A DNA stretch of 64,000 nucleotides from Streptomyces sp. CBMA29 (GTDB lineage Bacteria > Actinomycetota > Actinomycetes > Streptomycetales > Streptomycetaceae). This document shows, in pieces, positions 18,409-27,603 of the stretch (within the stretch, counting starts at the first letter, position 1; every line of letters begins with the position of its first letter). The notes under the pieces are model-generated. The model saw only the letters and a list, made by a program, of their open reading frames with translations. It ran no database searches and was not told the origin of the DNA. The stretch spans positions 16,925 through 80,924 of the forward strand of contig NZ_MECL01000136.1 in assembly GCF_014596445.1 (NCBI RefSeq), written 5' to 3'. Made by a program: the position numbers and the translations under genes.

Positions 18409-19494
18409 GTGCCGCGTACGACCAGCTCAGGCGGGCGCAACAACAAGCCGGTGACCCTGGCTCTGGTCGCCCAGCGCGCTGGGGTGTCCGTACAGACCGT
18501 GTCCAACGCGCTGAACTCGCCCGACCTGCTGGCACCCCGCACGCTGGAGCGGGTCCGTGAGGCGATCAGTGAGCTGGACTACCGGCCGCATCAGGCCGCC
18601 CGCTCGCTGCGCACCCGGTCCAGCCGGCTGATCGGCTATGCCATCCAGCCGACGTTCGCGGGGGAGTCCACCCCCGTGCTCGACGACTTCCTGCACGCGC
18701 TGTCGGACTCCGCGGACACGGCGGGGTACCGTGTGCTGCTGTTCGCGGCGCGGTCCGGCGCGGACGACGAGGTCGACCGCTACGACGCGCTGCTGCGCGA
18801 CCACTCGGTCGACGCGTTCGTGCTGAGCAACACCCACCGCGGCGACCGGCGCCCGGCGTGGCTGCACAAACGTGGCGTACCCTTCGTGGCGTTCGGCCGG
18901 TCCTGGTCGGCGCGTGACACCGGCGACTGGGTCGACGTGGACGGCGCGTCCGGTACGTCGGCGGCCGTCGACCAGCTCGTGGCCGCCGGACACACCCGGA
19001 TCGCCTTCCTCGGCTGGCCGCGCGGCTCGGGCGTCGGTGACGACCGGGCCACGGGCTGGCGAGAGGCGATGCGACGCCACGACCTGCCGGTACGTGACCT
19101 GCGGGTCTCCTCGGTGGGTGACGTGAACACGGCGCGGGACGCGGTGGCGCGGGTCCTGCCCCGCGTGACCGCGGTCGTCACGGCCAGCGACACCCTGGCA
19201 CTGGGCTGCTACCGGGCGCTGCGGGACAGCGGCCGGACCCCCGGCCGGGACGTGGCGGTGGTCGGCTTCGACGACTCCCCGGCGGCCGGTCTGCTCAGCC
19301 CTGGCCTCAGCAGCGTCCGTCAGCCGCTGGAGGAGGTCGGCCGGGTCTGCACCCGGCTGCTCATGGCGAGGATCGGCGCCCCGGAGGCCGATCCCGAGCA
19401 TGTGCTGCTGACGCCGGAGCTGGTCGTCCGGGAGAGCTCCGCGGCGGGACCGTCCGCCGCGCGGTCGCCCGACGACCGGCCGCCCGCCCCCTGA
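18409..19494 (+). CDS. LacI-family transcriptional regulator
   Basis: About 361 residues. The helix-turn-helix is VTLALVAQRAGVSVQTVSNALN with hinge LDYRPHQAARSLRTRSS, followed by a PBP-like effector domain (FLGWPRGSGVGDDRATGW, AVVTASDTLALGCYRALRD, DVAVVGFDDSPAAGLLSPGLSSV). Two in-frame GTGs exist at 18406 and 18409; the second has GGAGG at proper spacing and is chosen. It likely represses the divergent debranching-enzyme gene through the palindrome at 18284, and possibly the ABC operon downstream. Confidence 0.9.
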   Translation: MPRTTSSGGRNNKPVTLALVAQRAGVSVQTVSNALNSPDLLAPRTLERVREAISELDYRPHQAARSLRTRSSRLIGYAIQPTFAGESTPVLDDFLHALSDSADTAGYRVLLFAARSGADDEVDRYDALLRDHSVDAFVLSNTHRGDRRPAWLHKRGVPFVAFGRSWSARDTGDWVDVDGASGTSAAVDQLVAAGHTRIAFLGWPRGSGVGDDRATGWREAMRRHDLPVRDLRVSSVGDVNTARDAVARVLPRVTAVVTASDTLALGCYRALRDSGRTPGRDVAVVGFDDSPAAGLLSPGLSSVRQPLEEVGRVCTRLLMARIGAPEADPEHVLLTPELVVRESSAAGPSAARSPDDRPPAP

Positions 19495-19527
19495 CTCCCG
19501 ACGGACCGCCTGGTCCGAAGGGTTGAA

Positions 19528-19563
19528 GGACCGTGGGGTGACATGGACCGCGCCCCACGGTCC
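19528..19563 (+). terminator. Hairpin terminator after the LacI gene
   Basis: GGACCGTGGGG and CCCCACGGTCC form a perfect 11-bp stem with a 14-base loop, 34 bases past the LacI stop and before the transporter operon. Confidence 0.65.
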
Positions 19564-19568
19564 CGACC

Positions 19569-19591
19569 TGACAGACCGGACACGTCTGTCA
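19569..19591. promoter_or_regulatory. Inverted repeat upstream of the CUT1 operon
   Basis: TGACAGA and TCTGTCA, a perfect 7-bp inverted repeat with a 9-bp spacer, about 130 bases before the binding-protein start. It is followed by an AT-richer stretch with two AAAGCG repeats. Possible operator or part of the promoter; it is unlike the palindrome at 18284. Confidence 0.3.
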
Positions 19592-19717
19592 CGCCATAAA
19601 GCTACAAAGCGACAAAGCGGCACGGCCACGCAGGCCCGCCGCCATCGGGCGCCCTCATCGCCCGGCTCGCGGAGTTCCGTAGGTTCCGGATGATCCGGAC
19701 AGTCCTGGAGAGAAACG

Positions 19718-20959
19718 ATGACAGTACGCAGAGCCGCGACCGCCACCGCCGTGTGCGGGGTGTTCTTGGTCGCCGGGTGTTCGTCCAACTTCGGCAGCGA
19801 CAGCAGCGGCAAGCAGGACTCGGGCGGCAAGCAGAGCCTCACGGTGATGATCGGCTCCTCGGGCGACAACGAGACCAACGCCGTGAAGCAGGCCGCCACC
19901 GCGTGGGCGAAGAAGACCGGCAACACCGTCTCGGTGATCGCCGCCCAGAACCTCGACCAGCAGCTCGGCCAGGCGCTGGCGGGCGGCAAGCCGCCGGACG
20001 TCTTCTACGTCGGCTCCAGCGTCTTCGCCAACTACGCCAAGGGCAACTCGCTGTACGCCTACGGTGACCAGCTCTCCGACAAGGACGACTTCAACAGCGC
20101 GCTGCGCGCGTCCTTCACCTACGACAACAAGTTCGTCTGCGCGCCCAAGGACAGCTCCACGCTGGCGCTCGCGGTCAACACGGCCATGTGGAAGGACGCC
20201 GGGCTCACCGACGCGGACTACCCCACGACGTGGGACGACCTGGAGAAGGTCGCCAAGAAGCTCACGACGAAGAAGACCACCGGTCTGGTCGTGAACGCCT
20301 CGTACAACCAGCTCGGCCCCTTCATGAAGCAGGCCGGCGGCTGGGTCACCAACGCCGACCAGAGCAAGGTCACCGCGGACAGCCCCGCGAACGTCGAGGC
20401 GCTGACGTATGTGAAGAAGCTGCTCAACGACGGCGTGATGAAGTTCCCCAAGCAGGTCGACGCCGGCTGGGGCGGTGAGGCACTGGGCACCCAGAAGGCC
20501 GCGATGACCATCGAGGGCAACTGGCTGACCGGCGCGATGACCGCGGACTACCCGAAGGTCGGCTACAAGGTCGTCCCGCTGCCCGAGGGTCCCAAGGGCA
20601 AGGGCACGCTGTCCTTCAGCAACTGCTGGGGCGTGGCCAACAAGAGCGCCCACCACGACGCCGCCGTCGACCTGGTGAAGGCGTTCACCACCGTCGACCA
20701 GCAGTTGTCCTTCGCCGACGCCATCGGTGTGCTGCCCTCGCGCGACAGCGCGCTGGCGACGTTCAAGGAGAAGCACCCGGCGAGCGTGGCGTTCGCGGAC
20801 GGCACCGCGTACGCGCAGGGTCCGGTGACCGTCCCGGGCTTCACCAAGGTCCTGGCCCAGTTCGACACCGACCTGTCCGGGCTCGCCACCGGCGATCCGA
20901 AGAAGATCCTGTCCAGCCTCCAGACCAACGGCGACCAGGTGCTCACGAGCGACAACTGA
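19718..20959 (+). CDS. Sugar ABC transporter substrate-binding lipoprotein (CUT1)
   Basis: 413 residues. Signal peptide with lipobox VAGC, then a Ser/Gly/Lys-rich linker. The mature domain matches group-1 bacterial sugar-binding proteins (VMIGSSGDNETNAVKQAATAW, GKPPDVFYVGSS, AALGTQKAAMTIEGNWL-like block, FSNCWGVANKSAHHDAAVDLVKAF). It is first of three co-directional transporter genes with no ATPase, as is common in Streptomyces, where a shared MsiK-type ATPase serves several importers. An alpha-glucoside substrate is inferred only from the neighbouring debranching enzyme. Confidence 0.9.
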   Translation: MTVRRAATATAVCGVFLVAGCSSNFGSDSSGKQDSGGKQSLTVMIGSSGDNETNAVKQAATAWAKKTGNTVSVIAAQNLDQQLGQALAGGKPPDVFYVGSSVFANYAKGNSLYAYGDQLSDKDDFNSALRASFTYDNKFVCAPKDSSTLALAVNTAMWKDAGLTDADYPTTWDDLEKVAKKLTTKKTTGLVVNASYNQLGPFMKQAGGWVTNADQSKVTADSPANVEALTYVKKLLNDGVMKFPKQVDAGWGGEALGTQKAAMTIEGNWLTGAMTADYPKVGYKVVPLPEGPKGKGTLSFSNCWGVANKSAHHDAAVDLVKAFTTVDQQLSFADAIGVLPSRDSALATFKEKHPASVAFADGTAYAQGPVTVPGFTKVLAQFDTDLSGLATGDPKKILSSLQTNGDQVLTSDN

Positions 20960-21008
20960 CCGTACCGGCCGGGCAGCACCGCGGGGGCAGGAGCAGGAGG
21001 AGAAAGAG

Positions 21009-22226
21009 ATGAGCCAGCACGGCAGCGGCGCCGTCGCCGTACCGGCGGGGTCGGGAGCCCCGCCGGGAGGCACGGGCACACGGAGCGCCCGCGGCGGCGG
21101 GACGGCGGGCGCCGGTACGCGCCGCGGTCCCCGCTTCGGCGGCGGGCGCCGCGACCGGGCGATCAAGGGGCATCAGGGCCTGTGGGGCTGGCTGTTCGTC
21201 AGCCCGATGGTGGTCGTGCTCGGCCTCTTCCTGCTCCTGCCCATCGGCATGGCGCTGTGGGTCAGCCTGCTGCACTGGAACGGGCAGTCGAACCCCTTCA
21301 GCGGCGCCGCCGACTTCGTCGGGGTGCGCAACTACTCCGATCTGCTGACCCGGCCGGGTCAGGACCGACAGCTCTTCATGACGTCGATCCGCAACAATCT
21401 GTACTACGTCCTGCTGGTCGTCCCCGTCCAGACGGCCCTGGCCCTGGCCTTGGCCGTGGCGGTCAACAGCCGCCGCGTCAAGGGCAAGAGCCTGTTCCGC
21501 ACGGTCTTCTACTTCCCGTCCGTGACCAGCTCGATCGCCATATCCACGGTGTTCCTCTTCCTCTTCCAGGGCAGCGGCGCGGTCAACGCGCTGCTGAAGT
21601 GGGTGGGCATCACCGGACCGAAGTGGTTCACCGACGCGCACGGCCTGGTGTGGACCGCGCTCGGCGGCCTCGGCATCGTCGACCCGGACAAGCCCGTGCC
21701 CGTGCTCGCCGCGCACGGATTCCTCGGACTGTCCTGGTGGGACTGGCTGGCCGGACCCTCCATCGCGATGTGCACCATCATCATCCTGGCGATCTGGACC
21801 AGCTCGGGCACATACATGCTGATCTTCCTCGCCGCGCTCCAGGACGTACCCGCGGAGCTGGAGGAGGCCGCGCTGCTCGACGGCGCCAACCGCTGGCAGT
21901 CGTTCCGCAACGTGACGCTGCCCGCGCTGCGCCCGGTGCTCTTCCTCGTCGTCACCCTCGGACTGATCGGCACCTGGCAGGTCTTCGACGCGGTGTACGT
22001 GATGAGCCAGGGCGCACCCGCCAACACGACGCTCACACCCGCCTACCTGTCGTACACCGCGGGATTCCAGGACGCCGACTACGGGCGCGCGGCGGCCATC
22101 GCCTTCCTGCTGCTGGCGATCATCTTGGTGATGACGCTGGTGCAGCGCGTCCTGCTGCGCGACCGCGACGCGGTCACACGATTCAGCCGCCTGCGGGCGC
22201 GGCTGGTGCGAGGGAGGACGTCATGA
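21009..22226 (+). CDS. Sugar ABC transporter permease (MalF type)
   Basis: 405 residues. A disordered Gly/Arg/Ala-rich N-terminal tail of about 45 residues is followed by six to seven membrane helices. The EAA loop that contacts the ATPase is LEEAALLDGANRWQSFRNVTLPALRP. AGGAGGAGAAAG lies just before the ATG. The stop overlaps the next ATG. Pairs with the following MalG-type permease. Confidence 0.92.
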   Translation: MSQHGSGAVAVPAGSGAPPGGTGTRSARGGGTAGAGTRRGPRFGGGRRDRAIKGHQGLWGWLFVSPMVVVLGLFLLLPIGMALWVSLLHWNGQSNPFSGAADFVGVRNYSDLLTRPGQDRQLFMTSIRNNLYYVLLVVPVQTALALALAVAVNSRRVKGKSLFRTVFYFPSVTSSIAISTVFLFLFQGSGAVNALLKWVGITGPKWFTDAHGLVWTALGGLGIVDPDKPVPVLAAHGFLGLSWWDWLAGPSIAMCTIIILAIWTSSGTYMLIFLAALQDVPAELEEAALLDGANRWQSFRNVTLPALRPVLFLVVTLGLIGTWQVFDAVYVMSQGAPANTTLTPAYLSYTAGFQDADYGRAAAIAFLLLAIILVMTLVQRVLLRDRDAVTRFSRLRARLVRGRTS

Positions 22227-23140
22227 GCGCCGGGACGATGGAACGACGCGCCTCCGGCCGGTCCGGAGGAGGCCGTCCGGGCCGCCAGTCGTCCGGCAGC
22301 CGGGTGCTGCGGATCGTGGTGTACGGGCTGCTGATCGGCATGGGCCTGCTGTACGTCCTGCCGTTCTTCGTACAGATCGCGACCTCGCTCAAGACGGACC
22401 CGGACGCGGCGGCCCATCCGCTGTCGCTGCTGCCGAACCCGTTCTCGCTGGAAACCTACCGGCGTCTGTTCGGCCTCGGCGGCAGCGGCGACGCGGTGCC
22501 GTTCACCCGCTGGCTGGCGAATTCGATCGTGGTCACGGTCTTCATCACCGCCGGACGCGTCTTCTTCGACTCGCTCGCCGGATACGCCCTGGCCCGGCTG
22601 GACTTCCGGGGCCGCAATCTCCTGTTCAACGGGCTGCTGACGATCATGTCGGTGCCCGGCGTGGTCCTGCTCATCCCGAAGTTCCTGGTGCTCAACCAGC
22701 TCGGGATGTTCGACAGCTACGCCGGCATGATCGTGCCGCTGCTGGTCGACGCGGCCGGGGTGTTCATCATGCGGCAGTTCTTCGTGTCGGTGCCCAAGGA
22801 GGTGGAGGAAGCGGCGCGGATCGACGGCGCGGGCGTCTTCCGCACCTTCTGGTCCGTCGTCCTCCCGATGGCCAGGCCCGCGCTGATCACCCTGACCATC
22901 CTGTCCTTCCAGGGCTCCTGGAACGAGTTCACCCACTTCCTCGTCGCCACCCAGTCCCCGCAGTACGAGACCCTCACCACGGGCCTGGCCCACCTGGTCT
23001 CCGGCGGCCTCAGCGCGGGTACGCAGTATCCGCTGAAGCTCACCGCGGCCCTGCTGTCGACGATCCCGGTCGCGCTGCTGTTCTTCGTCTTCCAACGGCA
23101 CTTCGTCCGCAGCGCGAATTCGGGCGCGGTCAAGGAGTAG
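22223..23140 (+). CDS. Sugar ABC transporter permease (MalG type)
   Basis: 305 residues starting at the ATG that overlaps the previous stop. Six membrane helices and the EAA motif VEEAARIDGAGVFRTFWSVVLPMARP; the end FVFQRHFVRSANSGAVKE is a typical MalG-type C-terminus. Last gene of the operon, followed by a strong hairpin. Confidence 0.92.
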   Translation: MSAGTMERRASGRSGGGRPGRQSSGSRVLRIVVYGLLIGMGLLYVLPFFVQIATSLKTDPDAAAHPLSLLPNPFSLETYRRLFGLGGSGDAVPFTRWLANSIVVTVFITAGRVFFDSLAGYALARLDFRGRNLLFNGLLTIMSVPGVVLLIPKFLVLNQLGMFDSYAGMIVPLLVDAAGVFIMRQFFVSVPKEVEEAARIDGAGVFRTFWSVVLPMARPALITLTILSFQGSWNEFTHFLVATQSPQYETLTTGLAHLVSGGLSAGTQYPLKLTAALLSTIPVALLFFVFQRHFVRSANSGAVKE

Positions 23141-23203
23141 CAGCTTCCCGACCCGCACCCCGCACCCCGCACCCCGCCCACGGCCTCCGGGCCCCTCAAT
23201 CCC

Positions 23204-23239
23204 CCCGGCGGGCGCCCACCTGACAGGGCGCCCGCCGGG
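23204..23239 (+). terminator. Hairpin terminator after the CUT1 operon
   Basis: CCCGGCGGGCGCCC and GGGCGCCCGCCGGG form a perfect 14-bp stem with an 8-base loop, 63 bases beyond the permease stop. A CACCCCG triplication precedes it. Confidence 0.7.
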
Positions 23240-23338
23240 TGTGGTGTGCCGGCGTTCGCGTCAGGCCGTCGCGGGCGCCCCGGCATGGCGGGGACGCTTC
23301 GGCCGGCGCCGAAACGTTCCGGTCGTAGCGTCGAGGCC

Positions 23339-24280
23339 ATGAGGCATCAGAGGCGTGAGTTCGACCGCTGGGCGGACGTACGGGCGGCGCTCGCCGACCA
23401 GGCGCTCGTACCGGAACCGCCGACCGGGGATGTCGGTCCCGCCGGGGCGAGCGTGGCGTGGCTGCGGTCCGCCGCCGTCCGCGTCTGCCCCGGCCGCGCC
23501 CACGCGCTCACCCCCTTCGCCCGCCTGCACCACCAGGCCGCCCCGCTGCTGCTGCCCAACGCCTGGGACTACGCCAGCGCCGCCGCCCTGGCGGCAGGCG
23601 GATTTCCCGCCATCGGCACCACCAGCCTGGGCGTGGCCGCAGCCCTCGGTCTGCCGGACGGCGCCGCCGCCACCGCGGACGCGACCGTGGCGCTGGCCCG
23701 CCGACTCGGCCACGGCTCTTTCCTGTTCACCGTCGACGCCGAAGGCGGCTTCAGCGACGACGTGGCCGAAGTCGTCGCACTGGCCGAGCAGTTGTACGCG
23801 GCGGGCGCTGCCGGAATCAATCTCGAAGACGGCCGCGCCGACGGCACGCTCGCCCCCGTCGCCCTGCACGCCGCGAAGATCGCCGCCGTCAAGTCCGCCG
23901 TACCGGCGCTGTTCGTGAACGCACGCACCGACACCCACTGGCTCGGCCGCGAGCAGGACACGACCTCGACCCGCCTCGCGGTCTACGAACGGGCCGGTGC
24001 GGACGGGGTGTTCGTCCCCGGACTGTCGGACCCGGACGAGATCACCGCCCTGACGTCGTTCCTCGTCGTACCGCTGAACATCCTGTACGCGCCGAGCGGA
24101 CCGCCCCTCGCCGAACTGGCCGCGATGGGCGTACGCAGGGTCAGCCTCGGCTCCCTCCTCTACCGAGGAGCCCTGGCCTCGGCGGTCTCCACCGCGACGG
24201 CCGTCCGGGACGGGCGTCCGACGGATCTCACCGCCCCCTCGTACGCCGAGGTCCAGCGGCTAGGAGACCCGGGCGAGTAG
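23339..24280 (+). CDS. Isocitrate lyase/PEP mutase-family protein
   Basis: About 313 residues from ATG 23339 (GAGG upstream). After a lineage-specific N-terminal stretch of about 50 residues, the PEP mutase/isocitrate lyase barrel is recognisable: LLLPNAWDYASAAALAAGGF, GTTSLGVAAALGLPDG, LFTVDAEGGFSDD, AAGINLEDGRADG and ALFVNARTDTHWLG. The classical isocitrate lyase KKCGH loop is absent, so the protein more likely cleaves or forms a C-C or C-P bond in another small acid, such as a 2-methylisocitrate- or oxaloacetate-type substrate. Its stop overlaps a small reverse gene tail-to-tail. Confidence 0.85.
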   Translation: MRHQRREFDRWADVRAALADQALVPEPPTGDVGPAGASVAWLRSAAVRVCPGRAHALTPFARLHHQAAPLLLPNAWDYASAAALAAGGFPAIGTTSLGVAAALGLPDGAAATADATVALARRLGHGSFLFTVDAEGGFSDDVAEVVALAEQLYAAGAAGINLEDGRADGTLAPVALHAAKIAAVKSAVPALFVNARTDTHWLGREQDTTSTRLAVYERAGADGVFVPGLSDPDEITALTSFLVVPLNILYAPSGPPLAELAAMGVRRVSLGSLLYRGALASAVSTATAVRDGRPTDLTAPSYAEVQRLGDPGE

Positions 24281-24529
24281 GGCGTAGAGGTTGACCTGCC
24301 CGGCCGGTACGGGCGAGTCGGCGTTGCCGGGGCGCCAGTCGGCAGGGCTGACGACATCGGCCAGTTCGTGCGCCAACTGGTCCAGCGGACCGGTCACTGA
24401 GACCTCGGCGACCCCCGTCGCCTCCTCGGCGAGCAACTCCCCGCGATGTGCGGCGAGATGGGGCGACGCCCGCCCGGACCCGGTCCTCCCGCCCCGGAGC
24501 GCGCGGACGTTCCGCCGGTCGACGCCCAC
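24260..24529 (-). CDS. Small hypothetical protein
   Basis: Up to 89 residues directly after the CGNR-protein gene on the same strand (7-base gap). The C-terminal part (GPLDQLAHELADVVSPADWRPGN) looks protein-like; the Arg/Gly-rich first 30 residues may not be translated. No family recognised. It overlaps the end of the PEP mutase-family gene by about 20 bases. It may be real or the tail of a decayed gene. Confidence 0.35.
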   Translation of the reverse strand: MGVDRRNVRALRGGRTGSGRASPHLAAHRGELLAEEATGVAEVSVTGPLDQLAHELADVVSPADWRPGNADSPVPAGQVNLYALLARVS

Positions 24530-24535
24530 GTCGCC

Positions 24536-25132
24536 CTAGGTGACGTCGCCCGGCTGTCCGGTGGCGTGGAGGCGCCGATGGGCCGCGACACGTTCGCGGG
24601 TCGCACATCGGCGGGAGCAGTAGCGGCGTTCGGGACCGCTGCCCTGCGCGAGGAAGACGTTCCGGCAACTGGGGGAGGCGCAGGTCCCGCCGGGCGGGCG
24701 CTCGCGGTCCCAGACGAGGACGGTCAGGGCCATGCACGACGAGGCGAGGAGCCATTCGTCCCAGGGTGCTTCGTCGTCGTGGTCGAGGTGCGGATGCCAC
24801 GGCGTGCTGTCGCCGTGCGAGGACAGGCGCAGCGGTCCCGTGTGGTCCTTGAGCAGGCGGTTGAGGACGGCCGCGGCGGCGTCGGCGTCCTCGGCGGCGA
24901 AGGCAGGCCGCAGCAGGGCGGCAGCCGCGCGCAGGGCTGCGACGTCGCCGGCGGTCAGGTCGATCGGCTCCGCCTCACCGTAGGCGCGGAGCGTGTCGGC
25001 GACCCCGGCCGGGTCGGGGCGCTCCTCGGCAAGGACGTTGAGCAGGGCGGCCGTTCGCCGCGCGGTGGCCAGCACCGAGTGCCGGGTGGACCAGTCGTCG
25101 CTGTGGGAGGACATCTGCCGAATGTAACGCAT
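24536..25132 (-). CDS. CGNR zinc-finger domain protein, probable regulator
   Basis: 198 residues; an alternative start (MSSHSDDWS) lies six codons in. The N-terminal helical region matches the stress-induced RNA polymerase-regulator-like domain (ADTLRAYGEAEPIDLTAGDVAALR). The C-terminal zinc finger has Cys pairs in CASPSCRNVFLAQGSG and RRYCSRRCATRERVAAHR, the CGNR type. Divergent from an MFS gene only about 40 bases away, so it probably regulates that transporter, as is common for this family. Confidence 0.85.
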   Translation of the reverse strand: MRYIRQMSSHSDDWSTRHSVLATARRTAALLNVLAEERPDPAGVADTLRAYGEAEPIDLTAGDVAALRAAAALLRPAFAAEDADAAAAVLNRLLKDHTGPLRLSSHGDSTPWHPHLDHDDEAPWDEWLLASSCMALTVLVWDRERPPGGTCASPSCRNVFLAQGSGPERRYCSRRCATRERVAAHRRLHATGQPGDVT

Positions 25133-25170
25133 CTTGCCGACATTTGAGTTACCTGCATAACGTTCTGGGG

Positions 25171-26370
25171 ATGAGAAACCGTTACGCGCTCCGCCGCTAT
25201 CTCGCCGGAGCGGTCGCCGCCCGTACCGGCGACGAGATGTCAGGACCGGCGCTGATGCTGGCGGGCTTCGCCCTGGCCGGTTCGACCACCGCCGCGTCCT
25301 CGCTGCTCGCGAGCATCACGGTCTCCGCCGCGATCGGCGGGCCGCTGCTCGGAGCGCTCCTCGACGCAGCCGTACGACCGGGGCGCCTGCTCGCCTGGGC
25401 CCTCGTCCTCTACGCGGCCGGGCTCGGCGTGATCCTCGCGGGGCTCGGCCGCCTGCCGTTCCCCGTCACCATCGTGATCGCCGTGGCGACCGGACTGCTG
25501 GGACCCGCCCTGTCCGGCGGATGGACGGCCCAACTCCCGCGCGTGGCAACGGGCGACCACCTGCCCCGCGCGAACGCCCTCGACGCCATGACCTTCAGCG
25601 CCGCGAGCCTGGCCGGTCCGGCTCTCGCGGGCGGTGTGGCGGTGGCGCTCGGCGCCTCGACGGCCGTGGTCGTCTCCCTCACGCTCATCGCCCTGGCGCT
25701 CCCCGCCGCGTGGACGCTGCCCGGCCGCCCGAGTCCGGCGCGTGGTGTCCGGGCCGCATCCGTGCTCCACGACCTCGCCGCCGGAACCCGGGTCATCCTC
25801 GGCCGACCCGCACTGGCCCGCGCGACCCTCGCCTCGGTGGTCTCCTGCGTCGCCCAAGGCATGGTGGCCGCGTGCCTCCCGCTCCTGGGCGAGCGGGCCC
25901 TGGGCGGCGCCGGCCGCGGCGCCCTCCTGCTCTCCTGCGCGGCGGTCTCCGCCCTGCTGGCCACGACCGCGCTCGCCCGCTTTCCGCGTGCGGCGGCCCC
26001 CGACGCGATCATCTGGGCCGGGGCCCTCGTCCAGTCCGCCGCCTGGACCCTGGCCGTATGGGGCCACCCGGCCGCGCTCGTGGCGGCCTTCCTCCTGGCG
26101 GGAATCGGCGAAGGCCCCCAACTCGCCGCCCTGTTCGCCGTCCGCCACCGCGAGGCCCCCGCGCGCCTGCGAGGCCAGATCATCACCACCGGCGCCAGCC
26201 TGAAGATCACCGCCTTCGCCCTGGGGGCGGCCACCGCCGGACCACTGGCGAGCCGGTCCCTCTCCTGCTCGCTGGCCCTCGCCGCGATGACGGCGCTGCT
26301 GGCCGCCCTGGCCTTCTTCGCGATCCCCCCGCCGGACCGCGCACCTGGTGGCCTGCGCGTATTGCCCTGA
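25171..26370 (+). CDS. MFS transporter
   Basis: About 399 residues from ATG 25171; a TTG nine codons upstream is less likely. Twelve hydrophobic segments are visible, with two homologous halves. It resembles drug/metabolite exporters in the major facilitator superfamily (LLARFPRAAA, LAGIGEGPQLAALFAVRHREAP). Divergent from the CGNR regulator. The substrate is unknown. Confidence 0.88.
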   Translation: MRNRYALRRYLAGAVAARTGDEMSGPALMLAGFALAGSTTAASSLLASITVSAAIGGPLLGALLDAAVRPGRLLAWALVLYAAGLGVILAGLGRLPFPVTIVIAVATGLLGPALSGGWTAQLPRVATGDHLPRANALDAMTFSAASLAGPALAGGVAVALGASTAVVVSLTLIALALPAAWTLPGRPSPARGVRAASVLHDLAAGTRVILGRPALARATLASVVSCVAQGMVAACLPLLGERALGGAGRGALLLSCAAVSALLATTALARFPRAAAPDAIIWAGALVQSAAWTLAVWGHPAALVAAFLLAGIGEGPQLAALFAVRHREAPARLRGQIITTGASLKITAFALGAATAGPLASRSLSCSLALAAMTALLAALAFFAIPPPDRAPGGLRVLP

Positions 26371-26401
26371 ACCACGTCGATCAATGACACGTGTTACTGA
26401 A

Positions 26402-26966
26402 ATGCGGAGTGCGGACGTCGTAGTCGTGGGGGCCGTCATCGTCGGGGCCGCCGTGGCCCCGAAGTTGGCCATGGGCGGCTTCCGGGTGACCGTCCTGGAC
26501 CGCGGTGCGTCCGCCGGATGGACGTCGTCCAGCGGAGAGGGCAACATCCTGGTCTCCGACAAGGGCCCCGGCGCCGAACTCGACCTCGCGGTGCTGTCCG
26601 GCCCCCTCTGGACCGGACTCGCCGCCGAACTGGGGGAGGAGCTGGGGCCCGGCTTCCCCGACCTCGAGTTCGAGGTGAAGGGCGGCCTGGTGGTCGCGAC
26701 GACGCGCGCGCGGGGGCAGACGCGCTGCTCGCCTCGGCCCGTCGGCACGGCGCACGGGTACGACGGGCGTCACCGTTCTCGGCGGTGTCGTGGACCGTGG
26801 ACGGCTCGTCGGTGTGGCGACCACGGCCGGACGCTTCGACGCCGAGCACACGGCCGTGGCCGCCGGACCCTGGTCCGCCGAGGTCGCGGCCCTCCAGGCG
26901 CCCAGCGTCGTCGAGTCGACGGCGGCCGGGACCGTACTCATCGGCTCCTCGCGCGAGCGCCGTGGA
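26402..26966 (+). pseudogene. Decayed FAD-dependent (DAO-type) oxidoreductase
   Basis: The N-terminus is a Rossmann segment (VVVVGAVIVGAAVAPKLAMGG) in which the second Gly of GxGxxG is Val. Then EGNILVSDKGPGAELDLAVL and FEVKGGLVVATT, as in glycine/D-amino acid oxidases. The frame then shifts twice: GADALLASARRHGARV is in another frame, and TGVTVLGGVVDRGRLVGV in a third. The C-terminal hallmark TVLIGSSRERRG is present, but about 150 residues between it and ALQAPSVV are missing. Combined frameshifts, deletion and motif loss show a dead gene. Confidence 0.85.
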
Positions 26967-27572
26967 GCGGCCATCGTCTCCGGTCAGATGCCCGCGGGCG
27001 AGGTGTTCTCCGCGCCGACCCTCGCCGCCCGCTTCGGCGTCTCGGCCACCCCGGTCCGTGAGGCCATGCTCAACCTCGCCAAGCGCGGCATGGTCGACAT
27101 CCTGCGCAACAAGGGCTTCCGCGTCACGGCCGTGAGCGAGGACGATCTGCGCGCGATCATCGATGTCCGCCAACTTCTCGAAGCCCCGGCGGTCCGCCGC
27201 CTGTCAGGCCGGCTCACCCCCACCGACCTGGCCCACCTGCGCGGCCTCGCCGAGGAGATCGAGCGCGGCGCCCGCGACGCCGACCTCGCCCACTATCTCC
27301 AGGCCGACACGACCTTCCACCTCACCCTGCTCAAGCTCGCAGGCAACACGCGCCTGCACGACATCGTCGCCGACCTCCGCGCCCAGACCGGCCTCACCGG
27401 CCTCACCGGCCTCGCCGACCTGGTCGCCACCGAAGAACTCCAGGCATCCGCCCGCGAACACCTGGAGATGCTCGACCTCCTCGAAGCGGGCTCCGCCGAC
27501 GAGTGCGAAGACCTCATGGTCCGCCACATCGGCCACGTCCTCGGCCGGTGGTCCGGTCACACCGAAGCCTGA
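26790..27572 (+). CDS. GntR/FadR-type regulator fused to oxidoreductase remnant
   Basis: 260 residues in one open frame. Residues 1-59 are oxidoreductase sequence ending SSRERRG. From residue 60 the text is GntR: AAIVSGQMPAGEVFSAPTLAARFGVSATPVREAMLNLAKRGMVD, then an FCD effector domain (IIDVRQLLEAPAVRRLSG, DTTFHLTLLKLAGN, EHLEMLDLLEAGSADECEDLMVRHI). About 20 residues of the first GntR helix are gone, replaced at the deletion junction. In related clusters such regulators control hydroxyproline or D-amino acid catabolism. Translation of the fusion, and its DNA binding, are doubtful. Confidence 0.7.
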   Translation: MDRGRLVGVATTAGRFDAEHTAVAAGPWSAEVAALQAPSVVESTAAGTVLIGSSRERRGAAIVSGQMPAGEVFSAPTLAARFGVSATPVREAMLNLAKRGMVDILRNKGFRVTAVSEDDLRAIIDVRQLLEAPAVRRLSGRLTPTDLAHLRGLAEEIERGARDADLAHYLQADTTFHLTLLKLAGNTRLHDIVADLRAQTGLTGLTGLADLVATEELQASAREHLEMLDLLEAGSADECEDLMVRHIGHVLGRWSGHTEA

Positions 27573-27603
27573 CCCCTTCCGCCCATGATCCGTCGGACAC
27601 GCC

